Both the position numbers and the translations under genes were made by a program. From positions 1 to 64,000 of the forward strand of contig JAFXZI010000012.1 in the NCBI GenBank assembly GCA_017541325.1: a stretch of DNA of 64,000 nt. The letters run 5' to 3'. A model generated the notes under the pieces. That model made no database searches. It saw only the letters and a list, made by a program, of their open reading frames with translations, and had not been told where the DNA came from. Shown piece after piece: positions 61,725-64,000 of the stretch (position 1 is its first letter; every line of letters starts with the position of its first letter). Origin of the DNA: Bacilli bacterium. Its GTDB lineage: Bacteria; Bacillota_I; Bacilli_A; RF39; UBA660.

Positions 61725-62689
61725 TCTATTAAGAATGTTGCTAAAGACTTTGGATCTTTTCCTTCATAAATAATATCATATATTAAATCTATAATAGGCA
61801 TTTCTACTTTTTTATCTTTTAATAATTTATAAATAGATTGTAAAGTATAAAGTCCTTCGATTGTAGTATTATTTTCATATTCATTTATTTCTTCTTTAGT
61901 ACCAGTAGCTAAAATAACACCATATTTAAAGTTACGGCTCTTAACACTAGTTGCAGTAAGTAATAAATCTCCAAATCCAGCAAATGATAAAATCGTTTTT
62001 CTATCTCCTCCAAGTGCTGCAATTAAATTCTTAATATCATTTAATGACTCTGTAATAAACATTGCTTGAGTAGATTCAGGAAATCCCATACCATCAAGCA
62101 TACCAGCAGCAATTGCAATTACGTTTTTAATAGAACCACATATTTCTACTCCTACGATATCATGAGTAGTTCTAAGTTTTAAGAAATCATTTTGAAGAGT
62201 CTTCTTCATTATTTCTTCTGTCTTTTCATTAGTAGTTGCAAGAGAAAGTCCAATTGGACATAGACTAGCAATATCTACTGCAAATGATGGACCAGATATA
62301 ACTGCTATTTTATCAGTATCAATATAACGAGCTAGTATATCATATACGAAAGAACAAGTATCTCTTTCTATTCCTTTTGATGCAATACAAATATGTTGAT
62401 TTGGTTTAATACAATATTTAAGTTCACTACTTGTACTATCTACAAATCCAGCAGGAACTGCAACAACAATTAAATCTGCACCTTCTACTGCCTCTTTCAT
62501 ATTAGTTGTATAAGTAATATCTTTTGGCAATTTAACTCCAGGAAGTTTGTTTTTATTTTCATGTTCTTTTTCAAGCATTTCTCTTTCTGGCTCAAATTTA
62601 GCCCACATTTTTATATTACATTTATTTCTGTGAAACATTAAAGCAAGTGATAAACCATATGCCCCTGTTCCTAGTATTGTTACATTCAT
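61715..62689 (-). CDS. gpsA: NAD(P)H-dependent glycerol-3-phosphate dehydrogenase
   Basis: Makes glycerol 3-phosphate for phospholipids. In the 324-aa product the Rossmann motif TILGTGAYGLSLA, GPSFAVDIA (GPSHAxE in most relatives) and the active-site region EICGSIKNVIAIAAGMLDG are present. GFGDLLLTATS follows. AGGAGATAAT precedes the ATG. Confidence 0.95.
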   Translation of the reverse strand: MNVTILGTGAYGLSLALMFHRNKCNIKMWAKFEPEREMLEKEHENKNKLPGVKLPKDITYTTNMKEAVEGADLIVVAVPAGFVDSTSSELKYCIKPNQHICIASKGIERDTCSFVYDILARYIDTDKIAVISGPSFAVDIASLCPIGLSLATTNEKTEEIMKKTLQNDFLKLRTTHDIVGVEICGSIKNVIAIAAGMLDGMGFPESTQAMFITESLNDIKNLIAALGGDRKTILSFAGFGDLLLTATSVKSRNFKYGVILATGTKEEINEYENNTTIEGLYTLQSIYKLLKDKKVEMPIIDLIYDIIYEGKDPKSLATFLIEKD

Positions 62690-62703
62690 TATTATCTCCT
62701 TTT

Positions 62704-63630
62704 TTATATGTTACAAATAAATGAAGTAAAAGCAATATCTGGATCCATTCCAGTTTTAATATTAATTTCTACATCACATATCATTTTTAATAAATCAAAC
62801 AATTCATTAATTGAATAATTAAAACTAGCTTCTATAGCTTTTCTAAAACGAAAAGGATGGAATCCTAATAATTCAGCTACTTCATCATAATTATTATTAT
62901 ATTCTTTTAATAGTAGTCTTCCATTATACATCATACGATATTGATCTTGTAAAAGTGCTACTATTTTATTTATATCTTCTCCATTATTAGTAAGATCTTG
63001 ATATAAAGAATAAACTTTACTTTTATTTCTTTTTGAAAAAGCATCTACTAAAGAAAATACATTATCACTAAAAGATTTCATTACTATAGCATCTATATCT
63101 TCTTTTAAAATTATTTTTTCTTCTAATTTATAACTCTTTAGTTTTTCAAGTTCATTCATTATTTTAGAATTATCATTATTACAATAATTAATTAAATAAC
63201 TAATAGTATAACTATCCATCTTGTATCCATCTAATTTTGTTTTAATTACATCTTCTATTTTTATATCATTACTAATAATTTTAGCTTTTTCATTTAATAA
63301 TTTATTTATTTTCTTCTTATTATCCACCTTCTCTACAACAAGTATTAATATATTATCACTAGGATTATTTAAATATTTTTCTAAAATAGTAGTATCTTGT
63401 TCTATAAAATTTTTTCCTACTTTAGAACTACTTAAAAAATAAGCATTAAATCCTATTACCGCTTTTTTATTAGAAAATAAACTATATGTATCTAAATTTT
63501 CTATTAAATAATTTAAAGATGATTGTTCTAAATCATATTTAATTATTTCTTCTATATTGTTATCTTTAATGATCTTATTAATAGTTTCAGTAATTGTAAT
63601 AGAATCACTTGAAATAATTAAATAATTCAT
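62704..63630 (-). CDS. holA: DNA polymerase III delta subunit
   Basis: The clamp-loader subunit that opens the sliding clamp. The 308-aa protein lacks the Walker motifs, as usual. LFSNKKAVIGFN, a segment with NDNSKIMNELEKL and FSLVDAFSKRN, then ALLQDQYRMMYNGRLL and HPFRFRKAIE, match HolA. GTG 63639 is inside the site AGGTGG; ATG 63630 is used, with TATAAT 6 bp before the site. The gene lies 14 bp from gpsA and is likely co-transcribed. Confidence 0.9.
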   Translation of the reverse strand: MNYLIISSDSITITETINKIIKDNNIEEIIKYDLEQSSLNYLIENLDTYSLFSNKKAVIGFNAYFLSSSKVGKNFIEQDTTILEKYLNNPSDNILILVVEKVDNKKKINKLLNEKAKIISNDIKIEDVIKTKLDGYKMDSYTISYLINYCNNDNSKIMNELEKLKSYKLEEKIILKEDIDAIVMKSFSDNVFSLVDAFSKRNKSKVYSLYQDLTNNGEDINKIVALLQDQYRMMYNGRLLLKEYNNNYDEVAELLGFHPFRFRKAIEASFNYSINELFDLLKMICDVEINIKTGMDPDIAFTSFICNI

Positions 63631-63661
63631 AACTACCACCTAAGAAAATTATAACATAAAA

Positions 63662-63681
63662 AAATAGGCTTAGCCTATTTT
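63662..63681 (-). terminator. terminator of the partial edge gene
   Basis: Stem AAATAGGC/GCCTATTT (63662-63669 with 63673-63680), loop TTA and T-run on the - strand. Confidence 0.83.
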
Positions 63682-63684
63682 TAT

Positions 63685-63999
63685 TTAAATATCTAGATTT
63701 TCTAGTACTTCCATTACTTGTTTTAATAATTTATTATTCGGATCGGTTACTTTAATAGTGTAATAATTATCACGATTATTAATTAAATATAATGATTCTA
63801 TTCTATTATAATAATATTTATTTTTTCCATAATATACTATCGAACTATTTAATAATTTATCCATATAAGTGGATTGATTAATCGCTTTAATTTCAATTAT
63901 GTTAGTCTTATTAGCTTGGAGAATGATAGTATTATGATAGTCTATTCTATCAAACACATTTTTATCATATTTAATATCAATATCTAATTTACTGGTATC
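63685..63999 (-). CDS. 3' part of an unknown gene cut by the window edge
   Basis: The frame ending at 63685 stays open to the window end, reading DTSKLDIDIKYDKN before VFDRIDYHNTIIL, so the GTG at 63957 is probably internal. The visible 105 residues contain a run of beta-type segments with many Tyr and Asn, then a final helix (LLKQVMEVLENLDI). No family is recognised. It is transcribed toward holA but is separated from it by a terminator. Confidence 0.6.
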   Translation of the reverse strand, partial: DTSKLDIDIKYDKNVFDRIDYHNTIILQANKTNIIEIKAINQSTYMDKLLNSSIVYYGKNKYYYNRIESLYLINNRDNYYTIKVTDPNNKLLKQVMEVLENLDI

Positions 64000-64000
64000 A

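Overview
This window looks like an AT-rich chromosomal segment from a low-GC Gram-positive bacterium (Bacillota, Bacilli side). It is probably an uncultured, compact-genome, host-associated lineage near Erysipelotrichia or Mollicutes relatives. I infer this from heavy A/T use, Bacillus-type neighbourhoods (rbgA/rnhB, nusB-xseA-xseB, hrcA-grpE-dnaK-dnaJ, xerD-deoB, rplU-prp-rpmA-obgE, ylbF-rsmD, tkt-yneF), a CIRCE operator, a T-box leader and an L21-type leader. UGA is an ordinary stop (ends at 10932 and 21173), so the code is not the mycoplasma code. Species cannot be fixed from the sequence alone.

Layout. From 1 to 26.6 kb every gene reads on the + strand. It starts with two surface-protein ends and a lone large serine recombinase. 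Then come rbgA, a membrane protein, rnhB, priA, an unknown protein with a sliding-clamp-type tail, nusB-xseA-xseB and small unknowns. The heat-shock operon follows, with pepF inserted between dnaK and dnaJ. After it come xerD-deoB, a methyltransferase-like gene, and an SPFH/zinc-ribbon membrane module. From 27.0 to 64 kb almost everything reads on the - strand: a degenerate phosphatase-like gene, an HTH regulator, mnmA, a membrane-anchored serpin, T-box-pheS-pheT, a pilin-like protein, rsmD/ylbF, a lipoprotein/repeat-protein cluster, pepE-obgE-rpmA-prp-rplU, yneF-tkt, frr, a lipid-activation cassette, an RNase J-like gene, mgtE, gpsA and holA. Exceptions on + are a 30-codon hydrophobic ORF, a flavoprotein, two tRNAs and rnhC.

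The strand switch falls in a 397-bp gene-free stretch (26620-27016). That stretch holds a 28-bp site closely matching dif and an array of three related ~30-bp inverted repeats. Together with xerD 5.8 kb away, this suggests the chromosome terminus. The repeat array next to dif is the most likely undescribed element in the window.

Two themes recur. Many genes sit behind a compact junction: terminator, then a TATAAT-like box, then 6-7 nt, then a GGTGA-type ribosome binding site, then ATG. Predicted transcripts would therefore begin almost at the ribosome binding site. Many terminator hairpins also contain the stop codon of the gene they end. Start codons below are moved from upstream GTG/TTG codons to the ATG behind a visible ribosome binding site wherever the sequence supports it.
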